The translations under genes and the position numbers were made by a program. From Gigaspora rosea (Eukaryota > Glomeromycota > Glomeromycetes > Diversisporales > Gigasporaceae), in NCBI GenBank assembly GCA_003550325.1, contig QKWP01000766.1, positions 121,967 to 185,966 of the forward strand: a stretch of 64,000 nt of DNA, in the 5' to 3' direction. The notes below the pieces were generated by a model, which did not search any database, was not told where the DNA came from, and saw only the letters and a program-made list of their open reading frames with translations. Positions 22,345 through 34,560 of this stretch are shown here, one piece after another (the stretch's first letter is position 1; every line of letters begins with the position of its first letter).

Positions 22345-22620
22345 TCTAAAGCCGTGTCCATCACATGATATAGAGCCAATAGGATTGTTTATTTTGATTG
22401 ACACGGATCAGTCTGAAGAGACAAAAACAGCGAAAAAAAAGCGAAAGTCACAAAATACAAGAAACAAAAGTCTAAACCCATCTTGGTACATTAATAAAAA
22501 AAATGCCGGGGTCAATTTTACTACTGTATAAGTTATGCCCTAACCCTAACCCCAAACTAATCCTTACCCTAACTTTAATTAAAAAATCAAAAATACGTGA
22601 TTGGACATGGCTTTAAACAT
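22345..22620. mobile_element. MITE-like element next to the hAT MITE
   Basis: Left TAAAGCCGTGTCCATCAC mirrors the right end, which reverse-complements to TAAAGCCATGTCCAATCAC. The interior has CCCTAACCCTAA-type words. Part of it (GTCTAAACCCATCTTG and flanks) recurs in diverged form at 23,640-23,790. The left end coincides with the target duplication of the neighbouring hAT MITE. Confidence 0.5.
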
Positions 22621-23027
22621 CCTCTTATATAGTAAGTGGAACGCCATGTGCTTCAATTCATATGAAAAAACTCTATAGAAACAATATGATCTATCAAACC
22701 GATTTTGATAATTTTACTACTATTAGAATCACAAGAATTAGCTCTACAACTTTCAATTAGGCAACAAAAAAGAGTTACTTAATAAAAAAATACTTTTATA
22801 TATAAGCAAGCCCCATTCCTACACTATAGAAAAAACATAGAAATTTTTGATTTTGTTTATTATAAGGTTTATTATTTTTTGTTCCCTTTAACTGTAATCT
22901 ACCAGCATTTTATATGCAGATTATGCTCTATAAATTATGAAAAAATAGCCCCAATATGCAAAATATGCTATCATATATGCTTCTGTGATGAAACCAGATT
23001 TATGTACATATTATGCTATTGCAAATA

Positions 23028-23367
23028 CAGTCAGACCTCTCTAAATGCATATTGTTGGAACCAGCTCTTAGGTATGCATTTAAGAGGTTTGCATTTAGAG
23101 AAAACTTATTTTTATAAGTCATGTGATAAAATTATTTCAAGCAAGTCATATAATATACAAAATCATAATATGTAGTCCTGATTTGATTGGCCTGTAGTTA
23201 CGTGATATGCATTTATAGAGGAATTTATATAGGCGGGCCAAGAAAATAGTATGCATATGCAGAATAAAGAATATGCACTTATTTATTAAATCCGTCAATG
23301 GGCCAAACAATTAATATGCATTTAAAGAGGTTATGCATTTATGGGGATGCATTTAGAGAGGTCTGAC
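23028..23367. mobile_element. MITE with CAGTCAGACCTCT ends (Tc1/pogo-like)
   Basis: The left end CAGTCAGACCTCTCTAAATG mirrors the right end, which reverse-complements to TAGTCAGACCTCTCTAAATG. Each is flanked by TA. Several internal GCATTTAGAG/GCATTTAAGAG repeats are present. A truncated relative starts at 61,745. Confidence 0.75.
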
Positions 23368-23823
23368 TATATGCACTAGGCCTTTACTAGAATAGTTATA
23401 AAATTTTCACTCCTCAAATGATCAGTACCAAAATTCTTTCAAGTTCATTTATATTAGGTTAGGGGAGGGCCAGAAATCAGCTAATTCTCTAGAGAAGGGT
23501 GAGGATACCTGGCATAGTCATCATTGGCATGCCATAGGCATGCCTAACATCTAAATAAATATAAAGCATGCCATTTAAAAATAGAGCATAATTATATGAC
23601 ATGCACCCAATCAAATTATAGAATTTTGATGATCTTTGGAAGCAGAAAGTGAAAAACTTGAAAAATACAAAAAACAGTAGTCTAAACCTATCTTGATGGA
23701 TTAATCAAAAATGTCAGAAAGGCAATCTTGCTTATATATAACTACCTAAAACCTATAGTTTAATCTATGATAACACTAACCCTAAAGTGAATTCACTAAA
23801 TATATATTAGAAGAATTTGCTCT

Positions 23824-23942
23824 GCTTTAGATGTCCCACTTAAATAACTTTATAACTTTATTGCTTTAGACGTCCCCACTTAAATAACTTTATAACTTTA
23901 TTGCTTTAGATGTCCCACTTAAATAACCTTTTAACTTTATTT
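23824..23942 (+). repeat. 39/40-bp tandem repeat, three copies
   Basis: GCTTTAGATGTCCCACTTAA followed by ATAACTTTATAACTTTATT is repeated three times, with starts at 23,824, 23,863 and 23,903. Confidence 0.8.
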
Positions 23943-24028
23943 ATATAACTTTATATATATTTTATAGTATATACAATATTATAATATATTGCAGCAATTA
24001 ACTAGTTCATGTAAAGTTTAATTTTCAT

Positions 24029-24227
24029 ATATATGTCATGTGTCAGATCGATTCTTGCGTCAGAGTAGACCCGGCCTAAATTAGATTAGGGTTAGGGTAA
24101 AATTATAGTAAAGTTAGAGGTTTGTTTAGGCCAGTTGTTGCTGATCATTAATGCTGGTCAACTAATAGTCATCTGGCGTGTGTCAGATTCAATCTGACGC
24201 AAGTTTTAATCTGACGCACAACATATA
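24029..24227. mobile_element. MITE with TATATGT..GTGTCAGAT ends
   Basis: Left TATATGTCATGTGTCAGATC and right (inverted) TATATGTTGTGCGTCAGATT are followed on both sides by CTTGCGTCAGA. The centre holds TTAGGGTTAGGG-like words. No coding content. Confidence 0.65.
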
Positions 24228-24904
24228 GAAACCAGTTTTAGCACAGACCATTGAATTCGGGTTTTACTTGAATATAACTTTTAAGTATATGTATCAATTT
24301 TATGCAATAAAAATTATAAAATTGCACTTTACTAAAAGATACAATTTGACAATTTCTTTATTAAAACTATCAATAGTTGCCAAAATTACACGAATATTTT
24401 TAATGCTTCTCTAGTTTTTGAGATTTAGGGACATACATAAAAGAACATTTTTCGCAGGTTTGAATTTTCAGTTAAAACTGTATACGCTACTTGAAATCAA
24501 TAAATTTTTAAATTTAATATTAGAACTAACAAAAAGATTCTTATATATTATTGAATTCTTACTTTTTTAGTAACTTTATCCTAAGGTAAAGAAAAAATAT
24601 TGTCTATTAACCAATCTTCGTCAATGCTAGTGATATGCCTTTGAGAATAAGTATCCAAACTTCTTTTAACTATTTTTTTGATTCTGTTTAAAAGTTCTGA
24701 TATCAAAAAATCTTTCTATTGCCAATTCATTATTCATATCCATATTCATACTTACCTCTTTAACATTAATTTGTAGAAGTTAATCAAATTCTTCTTCAAA
24801 AAAAGGATCAATATTGGTATATCCAGTTTGACTTGTATCATTCATAGAATTTTTTAATAAATTTTGATTTTTTCTTTAGATTTTTTTATTTCTATTTGCT
24901 TTTG

Positions 24905-25494
24905 CTAAAGGTCATGGCGAAGCATTCCAAGCATTCTAGTTATACCAGAAGACATTTTATTTCGTAATTTTGTTTTCATGAATCCTAAACTAGAAAACAA
25001 TCGTTCGACAGCTGCTATGTAAGAAACAATAGCAAAGATTTTTATTGCAAACCATTGAAGAACTAGAGAACCTCTGGTAAACTGTGTCCAAAAAACTCTA
25101 GGATTAATATCTTTAATATTCCACAAATTATCAAAAGGCACATCACTATTTTTGTAACTAATAAATTCTTTGAATAGAAGAGCTGTTTCTCTTCTATCAA
25201 ACCCCAATTTTTTGCTAATACTAGAGATGATCTAATAATTGAATCTCTTGATATTTGCTTCGACATTTCAACCTGCTTATAATTTGGAGACAAAAAAAAA
25301 TGCCACGAAATAGATACTATCAGAGAATTCACCTGTTCATTTATTGATAGCAACCAAGGCATGATTTTTGAAACTATCAATCGAGATATTTACTGTAGAA
25401 ATAGTATAATGAATACTTAATAGCTCTTTAAAGATATTGGCTAACATGGCATCTTTGGATTCAAGGCAACCAATAGCATCCACAATTAGTGTTA
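24905..25494 (-). pseudogene. hAT transposase C-terminal half (dimerisation domain), broken
   Basis: Minus-strand fragment with the hAT dimerisation signature AAVERLFSSLGFMKTKLRNKM near 25,000 and an upstream LIVDAIGCLESKDAMLANIF-like stretch near 25,440-25,484. The reading frame changes at about 25,200, and past LGMLRHDL the sequence continues with several stops. It reads into the insertion boundary at 25,495. It is the downstream half of the transposase whose upstream half lies at 33,121-34,560. Role when intact: cut-and-paste transposition with 8-bp duplications. It is dead now. Confidence 0.8.
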
Positions 25495-25753
25495 GAAATC
25501 TGGTTTGAAATTTATGTTCTCATGAGAACATATTTATTTAATTTAATGTTTTCAAAAATTTTTTTATATTCTCAATTAGAAAATTTTTTTCTTTTTCATT
25601 CACTTACTCACTCTTTCTATTTTTCTTTTTCTTTTCTTTCTCACTATTTCTTACTTTTCACACTTTTTCTTACTTTTATTTCTCTCTCTCATTTACTTTC
25701 TCATACTATGCTTTTATACTTTTAGTTCTTTTGAATTTTTTAATAATAACACA

Positions 25754-28700
25754 ATGAACCAAGTTAATAACGGCCAGACCCAACATACAGGGCAGGCTTT
25801 GGTATCCTGCGCAGCTGTAAGAACTAAGCTTCAAATGGCGAGCGACCCATGGAAGAACAATCTTCTACCTTAGCTACCAATACTTCACATCCTGCTAAGG
25901 TACAATCCAAACAAATTATATCAATATCAAATACAACAACTATTCAAAATACTTGTTATAAAAATTTCTTCAGTATTAAATTTGTCTATTTTACCATTAT
26001 TACAAACTATTGAATCATTTTAAATTATATAAAACACAACTACCCAAAACCTACTTTCCACATTTTATCAAAATATCTATTTATACAAACAAAACACAAG
26101 ACTATAAAGAGGCACATATATATATACCTCATGAATTTAGTCCTTTATCTAACTATTCATTATTACCATTTGAAGACTTACTATACTGCTACAAATTTTA
26201 CTTAAATCTTCTACATCAAGCTGCTCAATACCAAGTCTAATATCTACTTATACTAGTTTAGAGCCTTATTAACCCTATATTTCTTCTCCTATACAACCAA
26301 CTATTTGAGATCCAAATTTAAATATAGCTACTCATAATGTCAGAGGTTTTAATGAAGCCTCCAAAAGACAAATCTGACAAGTTTATTGTATTAACTATAA
26401 TATCTCTATTGCATATATTACTGAAACCAAAATCTCACACAAAACTAAGCTTTGCTTTTGCAATAACAGCCTATTTACCTACTATTGGGCCAATTCAGAT
26501 AGCTCATTAGAAGATACTGCAATTATGATTCACAATCACCTCAAACCTCCTGTCTTACTCATCCAGGTAGAGCTATTGTATTAGATTTATTCTTCAAAAG
26601 TGATATTAAACTACGAATTATTTTAGTATATCTTTTTTTAACTGATATGACAAAAAAAGAAAATACACAAAACATTATTATTAACTGGATACAACAACTA
26701 AACAGTTAAATCTTCATCCTATTATTCTTGGTGATTTCAATACACAAGACTATACTCTTAGTTCATTATCTAAATACAAACTTATAATCTTTTTATATCA
26801 ATCAAATATGTTTGATATTGGAGCACATCTAAACAATACATATTATACATGGTCAAACAATACAAGTCTAGTAGAATTGACTATATCTGGACTGATTTAT
26901 TTAATATACAATTCCTTCTTTATATTATCTAGATAACAGTTACACTAGTACTTTTAGTGATCATCTTATTCTTACTATATCATAGACATTTTCTAATACC
27001 TACTCTAAGCCACAATGCCTTTATTGCTGAATTTTTAACTACAAAGCTATGTCAACAGACCAATGGTTTAAATTTTCAGAACTTTGTACTGATCTATTTA
27101 TACAACACAACATCTCACTATCAATTGATACTCAAGAGAATATCGATACTACCTGGCACAAAATTCAGCATTGTATTGTACAAGCTGCAGTTCAAACAAT
27201 TCCTACCAAAATTTTTCAAAAGCAAAGTTACAATTACAAGTATACACCACACTGTACTGCTTTTCATACAGGCCTCAAAAAACTTGGTCATTTAATTAAA
27301 ACTATTAAAAGCTACCAATCTGTATCTGCTACATATTACCTCCTATATATTACTTATCAATTTCTATACCAAAAGCAATCTTCAATTTCTTATATCACTT
27401 GATTCAACTCATATCTATCCTTGGTTTCAACATGCTTATAATATATAGAAACAGATTTATCATGCATACCATCATGAGCACTTACTTCTCCTCCGCCAGC
27501 AAATAAATCAAGCTTCAGAAAAAGATGTGAAACACTTGTTTCTAAACCCTCACAAGCTATTAATAGTATTCTGGACTAATATCAAACTCTAGTTCATTTC
27601 TAATATTAAACTTAAAAATCAATTAATAACCAACCCTGCTGCAATCAAACAATATATTCAATCACATTTTCATAACTGGACAACTTATAGACCAACCAAC
27701 CAAACTATTTTTAATAGTTTTTGGCAACAATATTATGCTCCACTTCCTTATATTAATCCCAGCTAGTATACCTACTTACTAATCCTATTATAGAAGATAA
27801 AGTTTTTCAAACAATTGCTAAGCTTCCAAATAGCAAAGCTTGTAGGCCTACAGGCATTAGCAATGAGATGATCAATCACCTTAGCCAGATTTGTATTACT
27901 TCACTTACTGTTTTATTTAATCAATGCCTTTTTCAAGGTCATATTCCTAAATTATGGAAGCATAGAAGAATATTTCGTATCCCTAAAAATAACTTATTTA
28001 ATTGCAATCTAAATCTTACTTGTCCTATTAGCCTTATTGAACATATCCAAAAAGTATATACCAAAATTCTTACTAACTGACTCAACCATGTATTCTCACA
28101 ATATTCTATTCTATTACTTTACAACTATGTAGCCCTTCCAGACAATAGTACTTCTATCTCTATACATATTCTAAACAACTTAATAGAAGATACTAATTGC
28201 AATCACAAAGAAATCTGGATTCTATCCCAAGATATGAGCAAAGCCTATAACTTTGTAAACTTTACTTTACTAGAACAGCTCTTTATCGACTTGCTTTACC
28301 AATTTGTATTATCAATATCCTTACTGATTTACTAGTTGATAGACAAAATCAAGTTATTACAAATCTTGGTCTTACTCCACCTTATCAGGTTCAAAATGGT
28401 ATTGACCAGGGTAAAACTATTACTCCTCTTTTATGGCAAATTTATTATGATCCTTTTATTACCTATATTCTTACCAACTCATCTGGTTATACTACTGAAA
28501 CCTTCTGGATAACAAATCTCAAAAGCTATACCAAAGAAAAATTAAAACACACTGCTCAGTATTAGCTTATATGGATGATACTTTGTGGATTGCTCCTTCT
28601 CATAATGAGTTTGCCAATATAATTTCAATTGCTGAATTTTTTTATACTATAGCCAATATTTAGGTTAATCTATCTAAATCAACTTTATCAACTAATAGCA

Positions 28701-31450
28701 AACCAATTATTATTCTTCTATAATCTTTAATAACCAAGCTATATCCCTCTAGCCACGTTATCAACCTTTTAAATTTATTGGATGTTGGTTTACACTCAAC
28801 AACAAGCAAACTCAACAAATACAACTAATATCTGCTGAGTTCTCTCAACTTATTAAAATTACCAAAACAACCAAATTACTGATACCCAAGCCAGATATAT
28901 TATTAATACTGTTATTATTTTAACTATTGAATATTGACTACAAAATATAGTTCTTAACAGATCTATATGTAATAAAATTTTTAAACAACATATAGGTTTA
29001 GTCAAACACAAAGCTAAACTTAGTCAAACTATTCCTACTAGTACACTACTTCATCCGCAAATATATAATATTAATATTATCTGGGATATTCAACTTCAGC
29101 ACTATATATCCAACTTTATTAAACGATTAAACAATAATGATCTACTTTAAACCACAACCCACATTCAAATTTAGCAAATTCAAAACAATCTCTAGTAACC
29201 TACTAGTATTTTTTTTACACTCCAATCCTATAATTGATAGACCCAATAGGTATACTACAAACTTTAAAATTATATTATTGTTCAAATATCTCAATTGTAT
29301 AATTAGTCCTAATACAAACTGGAGTATTCCTTTTACAATTAAAGAAGGAACTGTATCTTTAGAATCTATTCTATCCTTACACCCAAAATACCCAATCTTT
29401 AAAAAGCAAATTCGACACTATCATCTTCTCTATTTGGAACAACTCACTACTTTTGATAATCTACATTTACTCGACTAGAAATATATTTAACCTTTGACAT
29501 AACAAAATTCCAAAAGGAAGAATTTCTCTATAGTTTACTTTGTTGGAAGATAAAGTTACTAACTATTCATTTGAGTGAACTATATATATACACTTTAATC
29601 TGCCCCAAACTAATTATTATAGTTATACTACTGGACACTCTTTCAAATATACTAAACTATAGTTAATTACTACTTTGAATAATCAAATTATCTTAGATAA
29701 AGCATGTCAGAAGTTAACTATTTCAGATTATACTTTAATAACTCATTGGCAATGCTCCATTAAAGAACAATTTACAAGTTTATATCTATTAGTACCTATT
29801 ACTATATTTCCATACTCCAATTGTCCTCTTAACTCAAAAACTATTGCAAACAAGTGCACAATTTTTATACCTACTAGTCATGCTACAAAATTTTTTGCCA
29901 GACTCAATTCTGACAAATCAATTAATCTAAATACCAAATATTTAGATCTTGTATACTCTGTTGCAAACAGAAATCCTATTTATATTCCGCCTTCACCAAA
30001 TATTATAATTTCTACTGCATTAATTTCTCCTATATTTTAGCCTAGCACTGCATTTGATACTTTTCAATCTATTGCTAATCAAAACTACAGTACAACCTAA
30101 CTGATCTCATATTTTATACTGATAGCTCTGTTCTCAACCTTAGTAATTTTCAATGCTCTATAAGTATAGACTGGATACAGCTACAGAACACATCTATTAT
30201 ATATACTTTTCAGACACAAACTAAATTCTGGCCTTGTTCTTTTAAGACTGAACTTATAGCAATCCTGTTTGCAATCTGTACTGCATCTAGAAACTGCAAT
30301 ATTCAAGTTTTTACAGATTCTCAATCTGTAATATCCAAATACAACCACTTTATTAACAATACTTCACTCTCTAAATTCTCAAATATCCCATATTGGCCTA
30401 TTTGGAATATACTATTAAATTGCAAAATTATTCAATCTTAATATTATATTTCACAAAGTTACAGCACACCAAAACAATGAATTCAACAATAAAGTTAATC
30501 AAATTAGCACATAGTCACCAAATTGCACCTTATCTTATTTTCAATTTACACAATATATACAATCCTTAACATACTCTTTTTCTTGATGTGTTTCCTATAG
30601 AGCTTTCTATCAGATATAGCATAAAAACAATATGCTATACACATATAATTGCACTCTGGTCATCACAAAACTGCTTCTAGCAATAGATAGCTATCTCTCA
30701 ATATATCAACTAGAATACCATTTGGCTCTATATTAATAAAACCCAAAAAATCTGTAACTTCTCTTATAGTTTTCAATCTTCTATTATTAAATCATTTAGA
30801 GTTAAAATGCTCTTAGATAATCTTCCAGCCCCACATATTTTGCACAAAAGAAATTCAGCATACTCTAACATTTGTTACAAATGCCACAATGCAAGTAATT
30901 TACTACATTGGGCTATTTGTTCTACCTCTGAACTACTATTTAGTATTATAAAAAATTCAATATCTACTACTTTAAGCCCTAGTAAGCTTGAGATCTCACA
31001 AGCTAATACTAAAAATCTTTATACCCAAATTATAAACTTGGATAGTTTTCAAATCTATCACTTTCCAAATAGACCTTCTTTACTTTCTACCTTATCTGGT
31101 TTTGTTCCCTTTGAAATCATATATACAATATGCGAATATATCTTATCTATTAAATCTGCTGCTAGTTCCCTTACTATTAAGTTACTTCTTAATATTAACC
31201 AACAAATCTATACAAATATTTGGATTCCTTATTGTATTTTTAGATCCTAAAATCAGCCTATATCTTTACAAATTCCCAAGATAATACTCTATTAATATGC
31301 ATATTGTCAAATACTTTTTCTAATAACAATGAATCTACTACACAAACTTCTATCCATAAAATTGAAACATGACTTCCCAAATGGATTAAATACTCAACAC
31401 ACTTCTTTGATATTCTCTCATATAACCAAATCTAGGTGAGCCTTGGTCAC
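25754..31450 (+). mobile_element. RNase H-bearing LINE (I/Tad1-like group), heavily decayed
   Basis: It begins with a pyrimidine-rich leader (about 25,578-25,735) and an ORF1-like start MNQVNNGQTQHTGQALVSC at 25,754. Endonuclease: IATHNVRGFN near 26,320, ILGDFNTQ near 26,720, RIDYIW near 26,875, SDHLILT near 26,957. Reverse transcriptase: LPNSKACRPTGIS near 27,825, SQDMSKAYNFV near 28,230, QNGIDQGKTITPLLW near 28,390, AYMDDTLW near 28,570. RNase H: FYTDSSVLN near 30,110, KTELIAILFAICTA near 30,245 and FTDSQSVIS near 30,310. A CYKCHNAS...H...C finger lies near 30,870. Dozens of stops and frame changes show it is far older than the LINE at 2,398. The 3' end is placed near 31,440-31,560 only approximately. 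Confidence 0.8.
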
Positions 31451-31904
31451 TCTGGTAGGTTTAAGGCCACAAATAAGTATATAAATACATTTAGATATAT
31501 GTTTGAGTTTTTACTCTTAACAATAAATTTAAGCAATGAAAGTTTTTGTCTATAAAAGTTTCTATTAAATCTAATAAAGATAAAAGCATGGTCTCACCTT
31601 TAATATTAAAAAAAAATTCTTTTAATAATATATTTAAAATATTAATAATAAAATAATAAAAAATATAATTAATTTAACTAAACTATATAAACAAAGCTAA
31701 GTTATTCATAATAACAAAATTATAACTTTATATTATATTTTTTTAAAATTTAATATTTGAGGTTTTTTATATAATGTTGAAGATGTTATTGGCTTTCCCA
31801 GCTTGTATATTTAGTTTTTAAATAAGCTATTAACATCTCTCAAATATTTAAATAAATAAATATGCTATATTAATAATAATAATTTTTATTATTTTATATA
31901 TTTA

Positions 31905-33003
31905 GGCCAGACCAATTTAATTCAGTGGTTTATGTTACCCTTTTTTTCCTTTCCCCTTTTACATATAGAAATCACTTAATAAATTCGACAAAGAATCTAA
32001 TTGGTCATTTTATCAGACAAACCAATCAAATTCTTTTATTGGATTCATTAATGGAGGTATTGTACTTAAGTGTTTTTAGCCAAGTTTTATCAAATATATA
32101 AAATACAAGACTTGTGTGCCATTTCGGTGACAACAAAAAGAGAGTTAGTTGTGTTGGAATTATTATGATTTTTATCATGGTTTCTATAAAAAACTTTTGT
32201 TACAAATCTACTCGATACATAATACGTTTTAAGGTTGAGTTTGCATCAAAATGGTTTTGATTTCTATCTAAAAATTCTTATACAAAGTTTGCTCGCCATT
32301 CTAATAATATAGTTAGGATTGCATTATATAGTCACGTTAGAATTCTTATAGTTTCTATTACGAGTTATAGTTAAAAACCTTACTATGTATAGTGTAGTTT
32401 TTAAGAGCACTTGCACTTAGTAAAAGGATACAAATAAATGACATGATATATAATGATTTAAAAACAAAGGTGAAATGAAAATATAATTCGAGTGACTCAC
32501 ATGATTATGTGATCGATTAGAGTTATCACAGGAATCTGAGTATTGGGCATGGTTAATGAGATTGAGTGCAAAGGGTACTGTTGCATCTAAAGTAGCTATA
32601 TCAAGTATAAAGGAGTTAACTCCTGACTAAAATCAAGCATGCATGCATTAAGTTGAAATTTGAGTTAGGCGCTATGTTAGATGTAATAGCATTATTCATA
32701 TCTAAGTTATGCGAAACCAATTTGATTTAGTTGTTTACATTACCCTTTCTATTAGTAAATATTTTTGAAAAACATGCATAGTTTTAGTAATTTTGGGCAG
32801 AGAATTAGTAGATTAAAATTGCAAAGTTCCAAAACTTTCCAAAGAGAAAATGAACGAACATAAAAGACAAGCAAGTAGAGCCCGATAATTTCTAATTGAA
32901 AAAAATTTAAAATTTATTATATATGTTCTGTTTTTTCTTCACCCCTCCTCCCTCTTTTAAGAAAGGAATGTAATATAAACCACCAAATTAAATTGGTCTC
33001 GCC
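31905..33003. mobile_element. PIF/Harbinger-like non-autonomous element
   Basis: Ends GGCCAGACCAATTTAATTCA and, inverted, GGCGAGACCAATTTAATTTG bound 1.1 kb with TTA on both outer sides (31,902-31,904 and 33,004-33,006). A 3-bp TTA duplication is typical of PIF/Harbinger. A partial third copy of the end (GCGAAACCAATTTGATTTAG) lies at 32,699. No transposase was recognised. Confidence 0.6.
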
Positions 33004-33120
33004 TTACTTAGAGAACATATTTTTCAAATTTAATGTTTTCAAAAAAATTTATCTTAAATTTTGTAAATGTTCTCAGATTAAAAGTAATATTTTCATGAGA
33101 ACATGAGAACATAAGATTTC

Positions 33121-34560
33121 CAACAATGTCTACAATAGGTATAAGTACTTTTATCAATGTATTGTTGTCTGCAAAATAGTAACAGTTTGTTACTATATCC
33201 TGAATCTCCATTCTAATTGCTGGATAATTACTAGTTCCACTAAGATCTATACAGTGATAAAATTCTCTTTCAAAAACCTTTATACTGAGAGTAGAAATAG
33301 CAAAAAAAAAATTGATTATAAAATTTTCTATTTTAAATTTTTTTAAAATTATATTTTAGGATTTATTTTTCTACCTAAACAAACTTTTGTCAGAGAGTAC
33401 TATCTGATTTCACAAAATGTGGTGAGTGAATGATTTACTCTTTCTTTTTTTTGCTATTCTTGTAGTGTTCAAAGTCAAATATAGGATGATATAAAGAAAT
33501 TAATGAGTTTTTGGTTATTTTTAATGACCTTGACTAAAGGTGAAAAAGCAGAGATGTTTTTAGCAATTAAATTGAAGGCATAAAGGCAGCAGCAAATAGG
33601 AAGAATATTCGGGTGATCATTTTTAAGATTGTTTCTCATCCAAACTATAACTGGGATTATTAGTTAAATATGCAATGATAGAAGAATTGTTGATAGAATT
33701 TGAATTAATAACTTTTTTAAGTTGTTGTTTAAAGAAAGTTGCAGTATGTCTGTTAGCAGATAAATTGATAATTTCTAACACATGTTCCTGATTTTTTTTT
33801 AAGACCATAGAGCTGTAAATCAAATTTTTGGATACATCCTGCTATTCATTTAAAGCAACTATAATATCAGTAAGAGATCCTATTACTTCAAACTTTCTAG
33901 CAAGGTAGGTTGAAAATGAATGATTAAGAACCTGAACATGCAGTATATTAGCAGAGGGTGGATTATAATTCGGTACTATTTCATTAAGAAAATCAAGAAG
34001 GTCCAGATTTTCTACAACATTAAAAGCGAGGTTGCCGTAAATAACAGTGTCAAGCAGTTTTTTATTAATTTTATTATGTTTATTCTGTGGAATTGGTTTG
34101 CTCCAATTAGTCAAACTTTCTTGTCGCTTAGTTGTAGAAACAGATGGGCTACTAGTAATATCAGTAGAATTGCAAAATCTTATATTAGTATTATACTAAT
34201 GCTACTATGAAAAAAAGCTGTTTAGACTTTCAAGCATATGAGAATATACTTGAAAGTCTGAATGATTTTTTTTTGGTAGCACCCAAATATATTATTAAAA
34301 TTTATATGCACAAGGTGTTTTTGATTAATACTTTGTTTTTTTTACGAAAATTAGAAGAAGAATCTGTGGCTTTTTTAACATAACAACATTTCTCAGTAAC
34401 AGACCAATTACCACATATAAAAACATGAGTATGAAGTCTTTTTGACCTGCTAGACAGTTCTAAACTGCAATAGAAGCATTTGGCAGTATATCTGTTGGCA
34501 GCTACTTTTTCCAAAGAGTACCAAAACCCTGTTCAGCAATGATCATAGGCCTTTATATCA
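33121..34560 (-). pseudogene. hAT transposase N-terminal half (BED finger), broken
   Basis: Minus-strand relic that starts at about 34,540 in ...GFWYSLEKVAANRYTAKC. A BED-type zinc finger follows (CFYCSLELSSRSKRLHTHVF). Then comes a segment typical of hAT proteins, IYGNLAFNVVENLDLLDFL (33,842-34,114), which leads to LEIINLSANRHTATFF (33,623-33,823) and IPIVDIVGN at about 33,130, where the insertion interrupts it. Several stops and frame shifts separate these pieces. Together with 24,905-25,494 it makes one transposase gene of about 2 kb. Confidence 0.75.

Larger units (their letters stand above)
25495..33120. mobile_element. 7.6-kb composite insertion splitting the hAT transposase
   Basis: The insertion is bounded by GAAATCT on the left and AGATTTC on the right. 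Next to both ends lie words built on ATGTTCTCATGAGAACAT (about 25,513-25,531 and 33,093-33,112) and on AATTTAATGTTTTCAAAAA, in opposite orientation. It contains a decayed LINE and a Harbinger-like element. Whether the outer inverted ends belong to a single DNA transposon that later received the LINE is inference. Confidence 0.55.
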
